This document shows positions 36,291 to 46,127 of a DNA stretch of 59,370 bases, in pieces. The first letter of the stretch is position 1, and each line of letters starts with the position of its first letter. A program made the position numbers and the translations under genes. This DNA is from Chitinophagaceae bacterium (GTDB lineage: Bacteria; Bacteroidota; Bacteroidia; Chitinophagales; Chitinophagaceae), in contig CANFHO010000002.1 of NCBI GenBank assembly GCA_947447005.1, forward strand, positions 1-59,370, written 5' to 3'. The notes beneath the pieces were generated by a model. It was not told the origin of the DNA, ran no database searches, and saw nothing but the letters and a program-made list of their open reading frames with translations.

Positions 36291-37016
36291 TTATTTTGAA
36301 TAGTTATCCAATAAATTTCTAAGCTTTTCTACTTCATCGGGGTCGATTCCAATGGAATTCAGTTCCTCATTCATTTGTATATTTTTATATTCCATGTTTG
36401 ATGATTTGGTCATTCTTGCAGAACTATGAAAAGACTCAGCACCTGTATAGGAAGCTAAATCGATAATATTTTTCGATCTGACTCCCGATCCTGGCATGAT
36501 TCTAATTCGACCATTGGCAAGTGTAACCAGTTGTTTTAAAACTTCTTTTCCCTCATCAACATTTGGATGCAATCCGCTAGTTAAAATTCTTTTACATCCC
36601 AGTTCAATTATTTCTTCCAATGACTTTATTGGATCTTTAACCCGGTCAAAAGCCCTGTGAAAAGTCACTTCCATTTTATCAGCATGATGTATTAAATCCG
36701 CACATCTTTCTACATCAATATTTCCATCTTTCAGAAGCATTCCAATTACAACTCCATCGCAACCTAATTGCTTACACTGTTTTATATCCTCAATCATGGA
36801 TTGATGCTCCTGATTTGAATAAAGAAAATCTCCTCCTCTAGGTCTAATGATTGGAAACAATTGTATGGATACATTACTTCTTGCCAGTGCAATCATACCA
36901 TAAGATGGGGTAGTACCGCCTTCAAAAGGATTGGCACATAATTCAATTCGATTGGCTCCTTTTTTCGCAGCTATTAAGCAGGAGGCCAGGTCAAAACCAA
37001 TTACTTCTAACTCCAT
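36291..37016 (-). CDS. cutC: CutC-family TIM-barrel protein
   Basis: 241 residues. Family signatures are 'VIGFDLASCLIAAKKGANRIELC', of which 'GANRIELC' is diagnostic, 'IRPRGGDFLYS', 'VTFHRAFDR' and 'RILTSGLHP'. CutC was named for copper homeostasis in E. coli, but that role is disputed and many homologues sit among glycan-handling genes. Here it lies 7 bp downstream of a glycosylasparaginase. The start at 37016 is chosen because it begins the conserved fold; a longer frame only overlaps the upstream gene. Confidence 0.9.
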   Translation of the reverse strand: MELEVIGFDLASCLIAAKKGANRIELCANPFEGGTTPSYGMIALARSNVSIQLFPIIRPRGGDFLYSNQEHQSMIEDIKQCKQLGCDGVVIGMLLKDGNIDVERCADLIHHADKMEVTFHRAFDRVKDPIKSLEEIIELGCKRILTSGLHPNVDEGKEVLKQLVTLANGRIRIMPGSGVRSKNIIDLASYTGAESFHSSARMTKSSNMEYKNIQMNEELNSIGIDPDEVEKLRNLLDNYSK

Positions 37017-37023
37017 CAATTGT

Positions 37024-38037
37024 TTATTTAAAATAGCTATCTCCTGGTATGACAATTTCTTCATGCTCAGATCGAACAGCAAATGAAAATCCTTTTTGAA
37101 GTGCATAAGCACCATAATTGCCCTTATTGTCCAAAGCCAAAAATCCAATTTGAATTTTCTTAGCTTTCTCTATATCCCTTTTGGCTATTCTTTCAACAAC
37201 TTTCTTACATGCATCATAAGGTGAGTTTCCTTGTCGCATATACTCAACTACCAAATGAGAGCCAACACAACGAATCACTTCTTCACCAACTCCAGTCGAT
37301 GTGGCTGCACCAATTTCTCCGTCTACAAATAAACCTGCACCAATTACCGGCGAGTCACCAACCCTACCATGCATTTTAAATGCCATTCCACTTGTAGTGC
37401 ATCCTCCACTTAAGTTGCCATTACTATCCAATGCCAATATACCAATCGTATCATGATTATCAATGGAACCTGGCATCTGGCCGTCTTTGGGACTGTTATA
37501 AGTTTTATTCTCAATATTGATCACAGGCTCATAATTGGCCTTTTTCAACCAATCTTTCCATGCTTTTTCACTGTCAGGGGTCAAAAGATTTTCCTTTTTG
37601 AAGCCATTTTCCAGAGCGAATTGTAAAGCACCATCACCTACAAGAATTACATGCGGTGTTTTTTCCATCACCAATCTGGCTACTGAAATTGGATGTTTAA
37701 TATGCTCTATGCACATCACAGAGCCACAATTTCCTTTTTCATCCATTATACAGGCATCCAAGGTAACGCGACCATCTCTATCAGGATAACCACCGTAACC
37801 CACCGTTTTGTTACTTTCATCAGCTTCAGGAACTTTTGCTCCTGCCTCAATGGCATCTAATGCGCGCCCTTTAGCAGAAAGGATTTTCCAAGCTTCGGCA
37901 TTCGCTGCTTTACCGAAATCCCAGGTAGAAATCACAATGGGCTTTTGTCCTTTTGAAAGAAATGTACCTTTTCCGAGTTCACTACCAATCAATGGGAGTC
38001 CCATTACACTATTCCGTAAAAATGACCGTCTGAACAT
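37024..38037 (-). CDS. Tat-exported glycosylasparaginase (N4-(beta-N-acetylglucosaminyl)-L-asparaginase)
   Basis: 337 residues of the Ntn-hydrolase family. It cleaves the GlcNAc-Asn bond left after glycoprotein breakdown. A twin-arginine signal, 'MFRRSFLRNSVMGLPLIG', sends it to the periplasm. The autocleavage/catalytic Thr197 is in 'GSIDNHDTIGILALD', and 'GRVGDSPVIGAGLFVD' and 'STGVGEEVIR' match the active-site region of the Flavobacterium (Elizabethkingia) enzyme. It is the first gene of the six-gene operon. Simple L-asparaginase or isoaspartyl peptidase activity is possible but fits the motifs less well. Confidence 0.9.
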   Translation of the reverse strand: MFRRSFLRNSVMGLPLIGSELGKGTFLSKGQKPIVISTWDFGKAANAEAWKILSAKGRALDAIEAGAKVPEADESNKTVGYGGYPDRDGRVTLDACIMDEKGNCGSVMCIEHIKHPISVARLVMEKTPHVILVGDGALQFALENGFKKENLLTPDSEKAWKDWLKKANYEPVINIENKTYNSPKDGQMPGSIDNHDTIGILALDSNGNLSGGCTTSGMAFKMHGRVGDSPVIGAGLFVDGEIGAATSTGVGEEVIRCVGSHLVVEYMRQGNSPYDACKKVVERIAKRDIEKAKKIQIGFLALDNKGNYGAYALQKGFSFAVRSEHEEIVIPGDSYFK

Positions 38038-38135
38038 TTTAATAAATTTAAATGATGTATACCTGATACTATTATATAAAATCAGGTTTGAATGAATTAA
38101 TTTTAGTTACTCAATTTAATATAAAGTTTTATCAA

Positions 38136-39950
38136 ATGGCCAGACGGGACAGATTTAATTCAGACGATGAAAAAACAGTGAAAGCCAAAGTATCTTTTAA
38201 AAACATTCGGCATGTCAATGCCCTTTTCAAATACACAAAACCTTATAGAATAAATTTTATTATAGGATTGATAGCTATAGGACTTTCCAGTGGTACAACA
38301 TTATCTTTCCCCTTTTTATTAAAAAAATTGATTGATACTGCCCATGATAAAAATGGACAAGGTTTATTAGCGAGCCCGAATTTCATTGCAGAACTGATGT
38401 TAGGCATTTTAGTACTACAAATGGTTTTTTCCTTTTCAAGGGTTTATTTTTTTAGTAAAGTTGGGGAAAATGCATTGGCAGATCTGAGATTGGATGTTTA
38501 CAATCGAATCATTCGTTTACCAATGACATTTTTTTCAGAAAGAAGAGTAGGGGAACTGTCCAGCAGAATTTCATCTGATCTTTCTCAAATTCAGGATGCC
38601 GTTACATTCATGTTTGCGGATTTAATTCGAACTATACTGACGTTGGTTATTGGAATTTCATTGATTCTATTTATATCTATAAAACTGACATTCATCATGT
38701 TATCAGTTTTACCTTTAGTTGTACTTATCGCAATTATATTTGGAAAATACATCAGAAAGCAATCTAAAAAAGTACAAGATCAATTGGCCGATTCAAATAC
38801 TATTGTTCAAGAAAGCTTTGCTGGTATAGTTAGTGTAAAATCATATGCAAATGAATATTTTGAATCCAACAGATATGCTACATCATTAAGAATTTTGGTC
38901 AAAACAGCAGTAAATAATGCCAAAACAAGAGGAATTTTTATATCAATCATGATATTTTGCCTATTTGGTACAATTATTCTTGTTGTTTGGAAAGGAGTTG
39001 GATTGATGAATCAGGGTGCTTTGAGCTTTGGTGATTTAACTGCTTTTGTGCTTTATACATCTTTTGTTGGAGGCAGTATGGCAGGTTTTGCTGATTTGTA
39101 CAGCAGCTTACAAAAGACAATTGGGGCCACAGAACGAATCAGGGAAATTCTGGAAGAAAAAACAGAATTAACTTCAATACAATCTATTAACATATTGAAT
39201 GATAATATATTAAATGGAAGTATATCAATAAATCATTTAAGTTTCTTTTACCCCAATCGTCCTGAAATTTTAACCTTACAAGATATCACAGTTGAGGTAA
39301 AGTCCGGACAAACCATCGCATTGGTGGGTACAAGCGGTGCTGGCAAATCTACATTGATATCGTTACTACTGGGATTTTGGAAACCCGTTTCAGGACGCAT
39401 ACTATTGGATGGAAAACCTTTTGAGGATTTCTCAATCAGTCAGATAAGAAAACAAATGGCATATGTACCACAGGATATTATGTTATTTGGAGGTACCATT
39501 AAAGAAAATATCGCTTATGGAAATCCAGAGGCTTCTATAGATGAAATTAAAATCGCAGCTGAAAAGGCTTTTGCTCATGAATTTATAGATTCATTTCCAG
39601 AGGGATATGAAACTGTTGTTGGTGAACGTGGTATAAAGCTATCCGGCGGTCAAAGACAAAGAATTGCTATCGCCCGTGCCATTCTCAGAGATCCTAAAGT
39701 TTTAATATTAGATGAAGCTACAAGTTCATTGGATTCAGCCAGTGAAAAACTTGTACAACTAGCGTTGGATAATTTAATGCAAAACCGAACATCTATCGTA
39801 ATAGCACATCGGTTATCTACCATCCGAAATGCTGATGTAATTTATGTAATGGATAAAGGTTTAATTAAAGAATACGGTTCTCATCAGGAGTTGTTGAATA
39901 TGAATGGATTATACAATCACTTGATCAGCTTACAATTTGATCAATCATAA
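38136..39950 (+). CDS. ABC exporter (MsbA/LmrA type, fused permease and ATPase)
   Basis: 604 residues. A six-helix transmembrane domain (about 30-320) is followed by a nucleotide-binding domain with Walker A 'GTSGAGKST', Q-loop 'AYVPQDIMLF', signature 'LSGGQRQR', Walker B 'VLILDEATSSLD' and switch His in 'IVIAHRLSTI'. It forms a homodimer, or a heterodimer with an unseen partner. The substrate (lipid, peptide or drug) cannot be told. ATG 38136 is preferred, as the longer form only adds 16 poorly conserved residues. It is divergent from the glycosylasparaginase operon. Confidence 0.93.
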   Translation: MARRDRFNSDDEKTVKAKVSFKNIRHVNALFKYTKPYRINFIIGLIAIGLSSGTTLSFPFLLKKLIDTAHDKNGQGLLASPNFIAELMLGILVLQMVFSFSRVYFFSKVGENALADLRLDVYNRIIRLPMTFFSERRVGELSSRISSDLSQIQDAVTFMFADLIRTILTLVIGISLILFISIKLTFIMLSVLPLVVLIAIIFGKYIRKQSKKVQDQLADSNTIVQESFAGIVSVKSYANEYFESNRYATSLRILVKTAVNNAKTRGIFISIMIFCLFGTIILVVWKGVGLMNQGALSFGDLTAFVLYTSFVGGSMAGFADLYSSLQKTIGATERIREILEEKTELTSIQSINILNDNILNGSISINHLSFFYPNRPEILTLQDITVEVKSGQTIALVGTSGAGKSTLISLLLGFWKPVSGRILLDGKPFEDFSISQIRKQMAYVPQDIMLFGGTIKENIAYGNPEASIDEIKIAAEKAFAHEFIDSFPEGYETVVGERGIKLSGGQRQRIAIARAILRDPKVLILDEATSSLDSASEKLVQLALDNLMQNRTSIVIAHRLSTIRNADVIYVMDKGLIKEYGSHQELLNMNGLYNHLISLQFDQS

Positions 39951-39977
39951 ATCAATAAAACCCTTATAATTTATATT

Positions 39978-40952
39978 ATGTTAAATAGATATTTTGAGAA
40001 AAAGAGCTATTATTTGAGATCATTGATACTGTTTATATCTTTATTGTCAACGTCCTACTCTCAGGCACAATTATCCTGGGAAAATCAGGATTCCCAATTT
40101 GGATTGTCAAACGAAGACATAAAGGTTTTTAAATCTATTGGCTCCTTGGATGGATCACCTTTCATTGCATTTTATGCATCAGTCGATGTCAAAAAATTGA
40201 AATTTAATATGCTGGTTGACACAACGCTTGGAAGACGACTTACCCCTTCAGGTTTTTATCTAAAAAATTTGTCGCCAAAAGTTGTGATGAATTGTTCCTT
40301 TTTTGAATTCAAGCAAAACAGAAATGTCAATCTAATAATCAAAAATGGTAAAATGGTTGGTTTTGATACCATGCCTACTTCAAGAAAAGGAAAAGACACC
40401 ATGACCTATGCGCATCATTTTGGGAGTGCTTTTGGCTGGAATAAAAATGGAAAGATGGATATCGTTTATAATTACAATGATTCCGCCCTAAAATATCCGC
40501 TTTATAGTCAGAAGGTGGTTATGCCCATCATTGATTCAGTTCAGCATCTATCTCCCTCTGATTCCAGGATCTCAAACATGAAACACTGGAAACCTCAATA
40601 TGCATTTGGAGGTGGACCAGCCCTGTTGATAAATGGTCAGATCAATATTTCAAACAATGAGGAACGAAAATTTGCAGGTAAAGCCATTGATGATAAACAT
40701 CCTAGAACAGCCATTGGATATACCAAGGATGGAAAAATGATACTATTGGTGGTTCAGGGACGAATGAAAAATATTGCTGATGGCGCTACCCTTCCACAAC
40801 TTGCCAAAATCTTGATGGATTTAGGGTGTAAGGAAGGTATGAATTTAGATGGCGGAGGAAGCAGTTGTTTATTGGTAAATGGGAAAGAAACCATTAAACC
40901 TTCCGATCCTGAAGGACAACGGCCTGTGCCAGCCGTCTTAGTAATTAAATAA
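39978..40952 (+). CDS. Exported phosphodiester glycosidase family protein (NAGPA-like)
   Basis: 324 residues with an N-terminal signal peptide (about 15-30, ending SQAQ). The NAGPA/DUF2233 domain is marked by 'VVMNCSFFEF', 'YAFGGGPALLINGQ', 'HPRTAIGYTKDGKMILLVVQG' and 'MNLDGGGSSCLLVNGK'. The namesake removes GlcNAc from a GlcNAc-phosphodiester. Bacterial members are thought to act on phosphodiester-linked sugars in the envelope. It starts 27 bp after the ABC exporter and may be cotranscribed with it. Confidence 0.87.
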   Translation: MLNRYFEKKSYYLRSLILFISLLSTSYSQAQLSWENQDSQFGLSNEDIKVFKSIGSLDGSPFIAFYASVDVKKLKFNMLVDTTLGRRLTPSGFYLKNLSPKVVMNCSFFEFKQNRNVNLIIKNGKMVGFDTMPTSRKGKDTMTYAHHFGSAFGWNKNGKMDIVYNYNDSALKYPLYSQKVVMPIIDSVQHLSPSDSRISNMKHWKPQYAFGGGPALLINGQINISNNEERKFAGKAIDDKHPRTAIGYTKDGKMILLVVQGRMKNIADGATLPQLAKILMDLGCKEGMNLDGGGSSCLLVNGKETIKPSDPEGQRPVPAVLVIK

Positions 40953-40970
40953 ATCATTACTTTAGTTAAA

Positions 40971-41570
40971 CTAGGTATCTTTTTGATTTTCAATAATGAA
41001 TTGAATTAATTCTTCCATTGTTATCTGTGCTCTTTCACATGCATCTGTAATATCTTCCCTACTTACGCCAGATGCAAAAGTCTTTTCTTTCAATCTTTTT
41101 TTGACTCCTTTTACATCCATCCCCTCATATCCATTTGGTCTCATTAATGAATATGCATGAATCAACCCAGATAATTCATCAAATGCATAAAGCATTTTGT
41201 CCATTTTTGTTTCTGGTATAACGCCAAAGTGAATATGACCATGTGAAGCAATAGCTCGGATTACTTCAGGGTCAATATGTGCTTCTTCAAGATATTCAAT
41301 GATTTTTTTACAATGGAGTTCAGGCCATTGATCCCAGTCTGCATCATGGAGCAATCCTGCCATCTCCCATTTCCATGCTTCCTCTTCATGGGCATGTTCT
41401 CGTTGTATTGCCCAGGATTTCATTAATCCTCCAACCTGATACATATGCAGTTTCAGTCGTGGATTCAAAACCCATTCATCCAAAAGAGAAAAGGCAACCT
41501 CTTTTGATAAGAGATTGCCTTTGTCTTCTGATCTTCCAAATACGTGACGTCCTAAATTCAGATCAGACAT
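40971..41570 (-). CDS. HD-domain phosphohydrolase-like protein
   Basis: 199 residues with a single HD fold. Metal-ligand candidates are the first His in 'LKLHMYQVGGLM', the HD pair in 'MAGLLHDADWDQWPE', and a later His in 'IASHGHIHFG'. This matches a family of predicted HD hydrolases of unknown substrate (nucleotides or other phosphoesters). It lies 9 bp after the TPR gene that follows gyrA, so all three are probably cotranscribed. It converges with the NAGPA-like gene, and no clear terminator lies between them. Confidence 0.82.
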   Translation of the reverse strand: MSDLNLGRHVFGRSEDKGNLLSKEVAFSLLDEWVLNPRLKLHMYQVGGLMKSWAIQREHAHEEEAWKWEMAGLLHDADWDQWPELHCKKIIEYLEEAHIDPEVIRAIASHGHIHFGVIPETKMDKMLYAFDELSGLIHAYSLMRPNGYEGMDVKGVKKRLKEKTFASGVSREDITDACERAQITMEELIQFIIENQKDT

Positions 41571-41579
41571 ATAACTATT

Positions 41580-42932
41580 TTAATGTTCTGTTATTTTAGA
41601 ATATACAGCATCCCATTTCTTTTCTTCTGCTTCATATTTTGTTTTATCAGCAGGTAGTTTTGCAAATTGACGCTTGTTGGAATAGATTTCGATCAATTGA
41701 TCAATCAATTTTTTATATGATTGCAAATCCCCTTTGCTTTTGCTGGAAGCTTTTTCAATCGCTGGCTGTGCTTTGAGTAAGAAAGGAAGAGCTTTATCAA
41801 ATTGTGAATCCTGATCCTTCCTGAAATTATCTCGTTTGTCAGTCAATGCTTTTGGAGGAGGAGGTGTTTTACCTGTTTTATCAGGTTTTACTGTTGAATT
41901 GAATCTTCTAACATCATCATTGATATTTCTAATAGAGTCACCAATTTTCAATGCTTTATTGAAATAATGGCTTCCTGCATAATAATATGAAGTTCCATCT
42001 TCAGGTTTTCCAGCACCTGCTTTACCAAGCATATCAATCATTTTAGCTTCTTGCTCAGCGTAGTTTGTAATCTTCAAATCAGCACTATCTTCATTGAGTC
42101 TGTTAAACAACAAAAAACCATATGTCTGAATCAGGTCAATGTTTTGTGGGTCTCTTGCAATTTTTTCTTCTACTTTTTTGAATTTTTTATTCATATCCTG
42201 GATTTCCATGATGAAATCAACATCAGTATATGTAAAATATTCTTGCTTTGGATATAATTGTTGTCCTTGTTTACGTGTTGCTTCAAAAGATGCTAAATCG
42301 TCTTTATTGAAGTAATAGTTCATTAAAAATCGATAAACGATATCATTATCATCGCCTGTAACATTTTTAGCTGCTAATTTTTTATAATAAACTGCAGCAT
42401 TTTCTTCTTCTCCATTGTTTTGAAGGGAAACGGCAGTTAACAAATTAACAGTGGTATCAAAAGTCATTGTAGCAATTTTGTTTTCAATTACAAAATCACT
42501 CCATTTCACAGTCGAAAGAAAAGTTGGAACTGCTTTAGTCCAATTCTTCTTATTGAAAAACTCAACTGCTTCAGAGAAGTATGAAACATAAAAATTGATT
42601 GGTGCGGCACTGTAAAGAGGATCATTTTTTAATTTGCCATCATCTTTAGGATCCAATTGCATGAATTTATTGTATGCTTCAATTGCATCATTACGCATTT
42701 TTTGACCTGCTTCTGATTTATCTTCTTTTGAAAGATGTGACAGGATTGTTGACTTCACCAGAAAATATTCTGGCTTTGCAATGATTTTTGGCTTGCTGGC
42801 CATAGCATCAACTGATTCTTTTGCCTTTGCAAACTGATTTAAAGTTATCAATGTTTTTACCTCTTCAAATTGCGCTTGTGCAAGTTGTGAGATCAACATG
42901 AGCATAAATGTTACTGACAGAACCCTTTTCAT
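41580..42932 (-). CDS. Exported TPR-containing protein downstream of gyrA
   Basis: 450 residues with a signal peptide (1-20, ending LAQAQ) and helical tetratricopeptide-like repeats, for example 'EYFLVKSTILSHLSKEDKSE' and 'DGTSYYYAGSHYFNKALKIG'. A long charged region with 'TGKTPPPPKALTDKRDNFRK' follows. No catalytic motif is seen. A TPR protein in this position after gyrA recurs in Bacteroidota as far as I recall, which suggests a conserved but unassigned periplasmic role. It is 31 bp downstream of gyrA. Confidence 0.8.
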   Translation of the reverse strand: MKRVLSVTFMLMLISQLAQAQFEEVKTLITLNQFAKAKESVDAMASKPKIIAKPEYFLVKSTILSHLSKEDKSEAGQKMRNDAIEAYNKFMQLDPKDDGKLKNDPLYSAAPINFYVSYFSEAVEFFNKKNWTKAVPTFLSTVKWSDFVIENKIATMTFDTTVNLLTAVSLQNNGEEENAAVYYKKLAAKNVTGDDNDIVYRFLMNYYFNKDDLASFEATRKQGQQLYPKQEYFTYTDVDFIMEIQDMNKKFKKVEEKIARDPQNIDLIQTYGFLLFNRLNEDSADLKITNYAEQEAKMIDMLGKAGAGKPEDGTSYYYAGSHYFNKALKIGDSIRNINDDVRRFNSTVKPDKTGKTPPPPKALTDKRDNFRKDQDSQFDKALPFLLKAQPAIEKASSKSKGDLQSYKKLIDQLIEIYSNKRQFAKLPADKTKYEAEEKKWDAVYSKITEH

Positions 42933-42963
42933 AATGAACTTTTGATATTAATAAATTCTTGCT

Positions 42964-45555
42964 TTATTGATTTTCTTCCGGTGAGTCATTTGTTGTTTCT
43001 GGTTCTGATGATTGATCTGTATCAACATTCGAATCCAATGGTGCTTCAATAGGTTGTTCTTCAATAATAACTTCTTCTTCAAGTTCATCCAAATTGGTGA
43101 TTGCCGCTATTTGATCGTCTTCATCCAATTTGATTAGTTTAACACCTTGTGTAGCACGTCCCAATTCACTGATCAAAGAAATAGATGTGCGGATAGTAAT
43201 GCCAGAAACACATGTAATCATTAAATCTTCTTTCTCACCTACGTCCAATATACCAACTAAGTTACCTGTTTTTTCAGTTACACTGATGGTTTTAACGCCC
43301 TTTCCTCCCCTGTTGGTAATTCTATATTCGTCAATAGCTGTACGTTTGCCATATCCTTTTTCAGATACAACCAAAATTGTTCTTGATTTATCTTGATTAT
43401 TAACGCATACCATACCAACAACTTCATCATTTGAATCATCCACTTCTATACCTGCAACACCAATGGCTCCCCTGCCTGTTGGCCTAACTTTCTCTTCAGG
43501 GAAACGAATTGCCCTTCCAGATTTTACAGCAAGCATGATTTCTGAATTTCCATCAGTGAGTTTAGCATTCAACAGTTGGTCGCCTTCAACAATCGTAATC
43601 GCATTCACTCCATTTGCACGTGGTCGGCTGAAATCTGCCAACTCAGTTTTCTTAATGATTCCCTGTTTGGTGCAAAGAACAATATAATGACTGTTTACAA
43701 ATTCTTCATCCTGAAGATTTTTAACATCAATAATTGCCCTGATTTTATCATCAGATGGAAGTTGCATGAGGTTTTGAATAGCTCGACCCTTACCCTGTTT
43801 TTCACCATCAGGTATTTCATATACTTTCAACCAATAACACCTTCCCTTTTCAGTGAAAAACATCAATGTATGATGTGTAGAAGCGACAAAGAGATGTTCT
43901 ATATAATCTTCATCTCTCGTTTTACCACCTATAGAACCCCTGCCACCTCTTTTTTGTGTACGATATTCATCGGCCGATGTTCTTTTGATATAACCAAGAT
44001 GAGATACAGTTATAACTACATCTTCTTCCTTAATTAAATCTTCAATTCGAACTTCATTATCTAAATAAGTAATCTCTGTTCTGCGAGCATCTCCAAACTT
44101 ATCCTTTACTTCAATGAGTTCTGTTTTAATAAGTTCATACCGCTTTCCTTCATCAGAAAGTAAATCTTGCAGGTATGCAATAAACTTCATAATCTCATTG
44201 TATTCTTCACGGATTTTCTCGATTTCCATGCCAGTCAAACGCTGCAATCTTAATTCAAGAACAGCTTTTGCCTGGATTTCACTCATGCCAAACTGGCTGA
44301 TCAATCCTTCTTTAGCAGCTTCCGGATTTTTAGCGTTCCGTATTAATTTGATGACCTCATCCAAATGATCCAAGGCAATCAAATAACCTTCCAAAATATG
44401 AGCTTTCTTTTGAGCTTCTCTTAACTGATATTCAGCCCGTCTTACAACTACTTCATGACGGAACTCAATGAACAGGGAAATTTGATCCTTGAGATTGAGT
44501 ATGCGAGGTCTTCCTTTCACCAACGCAACATTGTTGATACCATATGAAGTTTGTAAATCGGTGTACTTGTATAATTGATTGACAATCACATTTGCAACAG
44601 CATCTTTTCTTACATCGATAACAATACGTGTTCCTTCTTTTTCATTTGATTCATTGTTGACATGTGTTATGCCATCAATAACTTTCTCTACAACCAATGA
44701 TCCGATTCTGGAAGTGAGAACATCTCGGCTAACTTGATATGGAACTTGTGTAATGATGATTTGTTCTCTGCCATTTGGTTTGGTTTCTACAGATACTTTT
44801 CCTCTCAACACTACCCTTCCCCTACCGGTATGCATTGCAGCTTTGACTCCTTCCATTCCATAAATGATTCCTCCACCCGGAAAATCGGGAGCTTTGACCA
44901 TTTGCATCAAATCATCGATGGTAATTTCACGATTATCAATATAAGCAATACAACCTTCGATAACTTCAGTCAGATTATGAGGAAGCATATTGGTAGCCAT
45001 CCCTACGGCAATCCCACTGCTACCATTGATCAATAAATGTGGTATTCTGGTTGGCAAAACTGTTGGTTCTTCCAGAGAATCGTCAAAGTTCAATTGGTAA
45101 TCAACGGTATCTTTATCGATATCATCCATCATAAAGCCGGCCAATCTTTGTAACCTTGCTTCTGTATAACGCATGGCAGCCGGACCTTCACCATCAGGTG
45201 ATCCAAAGTTTCCTTGTTTATCAATGGTTGGATAACGTGTATTCCATTCCTGAGCCATTCTCACTAAAGCATCATATACTGCAGTATCTCCGTGTGGATG
45301 ATATTTACCAAGTACCTCACCCACAATCCTGGCACATTTACGGGTGGGTTTATTAAAGTCCATACCCAATTCATTCATCGCAAAAAGAATACGACGATGT
45401 ACTGGTTTTAGGCCATCTCTTACATCAGGCAAGGCACGTCCTACAATGACACTCATTGAGTAATCAATGTAAGCAGCTTTCATTTGCTCTTCAATGTTGA
45501 TCGATATGATCCTGTTATTATCGTTTGTCTGTTCCGGTAATTGTTGTTCTTCCAT
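42964..45555 (-). CDS. gyrA: DNA gyrase subunit A
   Basis: 863 residues. It breaks and rejoins DNA to introduce negative supercoils together with GyrB, which is not in this window. Catalytic Tyr130 lies in '[12 protein letters not shown]'. The GyrA box 'QKRGGRG' in the C-terminal domain identifies gyrase rather than topoisomerase IV ParC. An acidic C-terminal tail ([12 protein letters not shown]...) is typical. At the quinolone-binding positions it has Thr91 and Asp95 (E. coli Ser83 and Asp87). It heads a unit with the TPR and HD genes. Confidence 0.97.
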   Translation of the reverse strand: MEEQQLPEQTNDNNRIISINIEEQMKAAYIDYSMSVIVGRALPDVRDGLKPVHRRILFAMNELGMDFNKPTRKCARIVGEVLGKYHPHGDTAVYDALVRMAQEWNTRYPTIDKQGNFGSPDGEGPAAMRYTEARLQRLAGFMMDDIDKDTVDYQLNFDDSLEEPTVLPTRIPHLLINGSSGIAVGMATNMLPHNLTEVIEGCIAYIDNREITIDDLMQMVKAPDFPGGGIIYGMEGVKAAMHTGRGRVVLRGKVSVETKPNGREQIIITQVPYQVSRDVLTSRIGSLVVEKVIDGITHVNNESNEKEGTRIVIDVRKDAVANVIVNQLYKYTDLQTSYGINNVALVKGRPRILNLKDQISLFIEFRHEVVVRRAEYQLREAQKKAHILEGYLIALDHLDEVIKLIRNAKNPEAAKEGLISQFGMSEIQAKAVLELRLQRLTGMEIEKIREEYNEIMKFIAYLQDLLSDEGKRYELIKTELIEVKDKFGDARRTEITYLDNEVRIEDLIKEEDVVITVSHLGYIKRTSADEYRTQKRGGRGSIGGKTRDEDYIEHLFVASTHHTLMFFTEKGRCYWLKVYEIPDGEKQGKGRAIQNLMQLPSDDKIRAIIDVKNLQDEEFVNSHYIVLCTKQGIIKKTELADFSRPRANGVNAITIVEGDQLLNAKLTDGNSEIMLAVKSGRAIRFPEEKVRPTGRGAIGVAGIEVDDSNDEVVGMVCVNNQDKSRTILVVSEKGYGKRTAIDEYRITNRGGKGVKTISVTEKTGNLVGILDVGEKEDLMITCVSGITIRTSISLISELGRATQGVKLIKLDEDDQIAAITNLDELEEEVIIEEQPIEAPLDSNVDTDQSSEPETTNDSPEENQ

Positions 45556-45600
45556 AGTAGGTCAGAAAAATGAGGGTTATATGCAATTGTACATATACTA

Positions 45601-45608
45601 CAAATTTA
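45601..45608 (-). promoter_or_regulatory. -7 promoter element for gyrA
   Basis: Reads TAAATTTG on the minus strand, with TTG (plus CAA at 45628-45630) 19 bp upstream as the -33 element. It ends 45 bp before the gyrA ATG. The rest of the 150-bp intergenic region to the EVE gene is AT-rich and featureless. Confidence 0.6.
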
Positions 45609-45705
45609 CCCAAAAACATACGAAAATCAATGACTTAGACAAGGGAGTTTATCCACTTTTTGGACAGAAAAAGAGGGGAAAAAAATAAAAAAAATGCTAT
45701 TTATG

Positions 45706-46113
45706 CTACTCTCCAGCCAATTTCATAATTATCTGCCATTCGCTTTCCAATACTGGTTGAACTGATAATCTGCCTAATCGTATCAAGGCCATTTGAGAGA
45801 GCGATTCCATGGATTTGATTGTGGCGAGAGAAACTGGTTTTTTTAGCTTTTTATGTGGCTTGAAGTCAACTGCAACCCAGGCAATTTCTTCTGTAGTAGG
45901 ATCTTGGTATGACTCCTTTATAACTTTTGCAATTCCTACGATCTCAAGTCCTTCATTGCTATGATAAAAAAAGGCCAAATCTCCTTTTTTCATGGCTTTT
46001 AGATTGTTTCTTGCCGCATAATTCCTGACTCCATCCCAAAAGGTTGAACCATCTTCCATGAATTGATCCCATGAATATTTAAAGGGTTCTGACTTGATCA
46101 ACCAATATGACAT
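45706..46113 (-). CDS. EVE-domain protein
   Basis: 135 residues forming one PUA-like EVE domain: 'YWLIKSEPFKYSWDQF', 'WDGVRNYAARNNLKAMKKGD', 'FFYHSNEGLEIVGIAKV'. EVE domains are related to YTH domains and are thought to bind modified bases in DNA or RNA. The start at 46113 begins the conserved 'MSYWLIKSEP'. A longer frame only overlaps the LutA-like gene. It follows that gene by 14 bp, so they are probably cotranscribed. Confidence 0.9.
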   Translation of the reverse strand: MSYWLIKSEPFKYSWDQFMEDGSTFWDGVRNYAARNNLKAMKKGDLAFFYHSNEGLEIVGIAKVIKESYQDPTTEEIAWVAVDFKPHKKLKKPVSLATIKSMESLSQMALIRLGRLSVQPVLESEWQIIMKLAGE

Positions 46114-46127
46114 AATGAATAATTTTT

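Noticed and set aside
37017-37148. Longer form of CutC
   Set aside because: The added residues overlap the glycosylasparaginase gene in another frame and are unlike any CutC N-terminus.
45640-45705. A-rich stretch as a possible terminator or small RNA near the gyrA leader
   Set aside because: No stable stem is visible; it looks like ordinary AT-rich spacer.
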